A program made the position numbers and the translations under genes. This document shows, piece after piece, positions 62,595 through 64,000 of a DNA stretch of 64,000 nucleotides (the stretch's first letter is position 1; every line of letters starts with the position of its first letter). The stretch is from the NCBI RefSeq assembly GCF_003852895.1, contig NZ_QUSW01000006.1:248001-312000 (forward strand), in the 5' to 3' direction. Source of the DNA: Rhizobacter terrae (GTDB lineage: Bacteria > Pseudomonadota > Gammaproteobacteria > Burkholderiales > Burkholderiaceae_C). The notes under the pieces were generated by a model, which was not told the origin of the DNA, ran no database searches, and saw only the letters and a program-made list of their open reading frames with translations.

Positions 62595-64000
62595 ATGCAG
62601 TCGGCGCACACCAAAAAGCCTCGCAGGACCACGGTCAATGAACGCTGGATGCTCGCCTGGGTGTGGGCCGCCGCGCTCCTGCCCGCTGCGATGTTCGGCG
62701 TGGCCGCCTGGCAAAGCCATGCCAACGCCTGGCAGCAGGCGCAGGCCGACATCGACCACGCGGTGCGCATCGCCAATGAGCATGCCCAGCGGGTCATGCA
62801 GACCCACGAGCTGGTGTTCGACCGCATCGACGAGGAGCTGTCGGGCCTGTCGGATGCGCAGATCATCGATTCCCACGACCAGATCCGCCAGCAGTTGCTG
62901 CGAACCCTGCAGCGCGTGCCCGCCCTCAAGACGCTGAGCGTCTGGGACAACGAGGGCCGCCAGCTCGTCACCAGCGACGAGCCGCCGGCCAAGGGCAGCG
63001 AGGTTCGCGCCCCTGACCGCGAGTTCTTCCGCCTCGCCACCGCCGAGGCGGGCCGCACCGCCACCCGCTACACCGTCGCGCCGGACCCGTCCGAGTCCAC
63101 CGGCCAGTTGCTGATGATGAGCCGCCGCCGCGAGGACCGCATGGGTCGCTTCGTCGGCGTGGTGGTGGCCAGCGTCCGGCCGAGCTACTTCTTCGACTTC
63201 TACACCGAGTTGGGCCGCACCGAACCGGGCATGTCGCTGTCGCTGTTCGACCAGTCCGGCCGCATCATCACCCGCATGCCGGCGCCGGAGCTGCCGGTAC
63301 AGCGCGCCCCGATGACCGGCCACATGATGCAGCGCATCGCCGCCGGCGAGAACGCTGCCATGCTGACCATCACCTCGCCGGTGGACCAGCAGCGGCGGCT
63401 CATCGCGTACCGGCGCATCGACGACACACCGCTGTACACGGCCGCGGGCAAGGCGAACGAGGTCATCCTCGCTGAATGGCGCAGCACGCTGTGGCTGCTG
63501 GCGGCGTTCATCGTACCCATGGCCGGGGCCCTGGCGTACGTCGCGGCCATCGCCAGGCGCCGCACGCAACGCGAAGTGCAGGCGCTGCGCCGGCTGAACA
63601 AGGAGGCCGACAAGCGTCTCAAGATCGAGGCGGCGCTGCGGCAGTCGCAGAAGCTCGAAGCCATGGGCCACCTCACCGGCGGCGTGGCCCACGACGTGAA
63701 CAACCTGCTGATGGTGGTCAACAACAACGCCCACCTGCTGGAGCGCATGCGTCCGGGCATGGACACCACGCCGGCCATCAACTCCATCAAGCGCGCGGTC
63801 GAGGCAGGCACCCGGCTCACGCGGCAGCTGCTGGCCTTCTCGCGGCGGCAGGCCTGGCGGGCGGAGGTGATCGACCTGCGGCGCTGGCTGCCCTCGGTCA
63901 CGGACCTGCTGCGGCACACGCTCACGCAGAGCATCCGCATCGAGCATGAGGTGGCGCATGACATCCGCATGGTGTCGGTGGACGCGGCCGAGCTGGAGCT
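62595..64000 (+). CDS. Membrane-bound dCache sensor histidine kinase (cut by window end)
   Basis: 468 codons visible; the gene continues past the right edge. ATG 62595 (MQSAHTKKPRRTTVNERW) then TM1 (WVWAAALLPAAMFGVAAW), a periplasmic PDC/dCache-like sensor of about 240 residues (LSVWDNEGRQLVTSD; APDREFFRLA; GRFVGVVVASVRPSYF), TM2 (STLWLLAAFIVPMAGALAYV), coiled coil, and a HisKA of the HDxNN subtype (LEAMGHLTGGVAHDVNNLL). The ATPase part lies outside. Divergent from the sigma-54 activator, suggesting a kinase-activator pair. Confidence 0.88.
   Translation, partial: MQSAHTKKPRRTTVNERWMLAWVWAAALLPAAMFGVAAWQSHANAWQQAQADIDHAVRIANEHAQRVMQTHELVFDRIDEELSGLSDAQIIDSHDQIRQQLLRTLQRVPALKTLSVWDNEGRQLVTSDEPPAKGSEVRAPDREFFRLATAEAGRTATRYTVAPDPSESTGQLLMMSRRREDRMGRFVGVVVASVRPSYFFDFYTELGRTEPGMSLSLFDQSGRIITRMPAPELPVQRAPMTGHMMQRIAAGENAAMLTITSPVDQQRRLIAYRRIDDTPLYTAAGKANEVILAEWRSTLWLLAAFIVPMAGALAYVAAIARRRTQREVQALRRLNKEADKRLKIEAALRQSQKLEAMGHLTGGVAHDVNNLLMVVNNNAHLLERMRPGMDTTPAINSIKRAVEAGTRLTRQLLAFSRRQAWRAEVIDLRRWLPSVTDLLRHTLTQSIRIEHEVAHDIRMVSVDAAELE

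Overview
The window is GC-rich DNA from a betaproteobacterium of the order Burkholderiales, close to the Comamonadaceae or Leptothrix/Rubrivivax type. Evidence is the codon bias, the DUF6502-DUF5666 pair, small stress-protein families common in that group, and a HME-type CusCBA set. I see no rRNA, tRNA, CRISPR array, transposase or phage gene. The genus is not fixed by anything I can read.

Layout. 1-13.4 kb: the end of a response regulator, DUF5666/DUF6502 proteins, a MEDS hybrid kinase, small envelope/stress proteins (glycine-zipper lipoprotein, GlsB/YeaQ type, ElaB/YqjD type), an MscS channel, a GmhB-like phosphatase and two more kinases. 13.4-18.9 kb: TonB receptor, NTF2-like protein, DUF4256 with a truncated DUF1905 remnant, ahpCD, DUF3606. 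19-27.5 kb: hydrophilic proteins, isochorismatase-like hydrolase, receiver protein, hemerythrin-like protein, M48 protease with an apparent frameshift, two DUF4142 proteins, topoisomerase IB, DUF2383, and a glycosyltransferase/deacetylase pair. 27.5-31 kb: a compact six-gene arsenic operon (arsR, arsI, sterol-desaturase-like, arsC, aquaporin, arsN). 31-38.4 kb: a 2-oxoglutarate dioxygenase family gene and a Cu/Ag efflux operon. 38.4-46.3 kb: PAP2, glycosyltransferases, MscS, AI-2E transporter, sigma-54 activator. 46.7-48.2 kb: rpoN outside its usual neighbourhood. 48-64 kb: AsmA, kinases, DUF4398/OmpA lipoproteins, small hydrophilic proteins, fumC, transglutaminase-like protein, a Fic-like protein, a second complete sigma-54 activator and a divergent kinase cut by the window end.

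Main observation. Eighteen sites match GGCA(C/T)-N5-TTGC, the -24/-12 element of sigma-54 promoters. Each is correctly oriented within about 120 bp upstream of a gene start, and several more sites match with one or two changes. The genes behind them are orphan kinases and receivers, a mechanosensitive channel, OmpA/AsmA envelope proteins, small charged proteins, and rpoN itself. With at least two complete NtrC-type activators and part of a third, the window looks like a dedicated, self-amplifying sigma-54 stress/envelope regulon rather than ordinary nitrogen control. This is an inference from sequence and needs transcript data.

The metal-resistance genes (ars, cus), ahpCD, fumC and the Fic gene lack such elements and look like conventional sigma-70 units.
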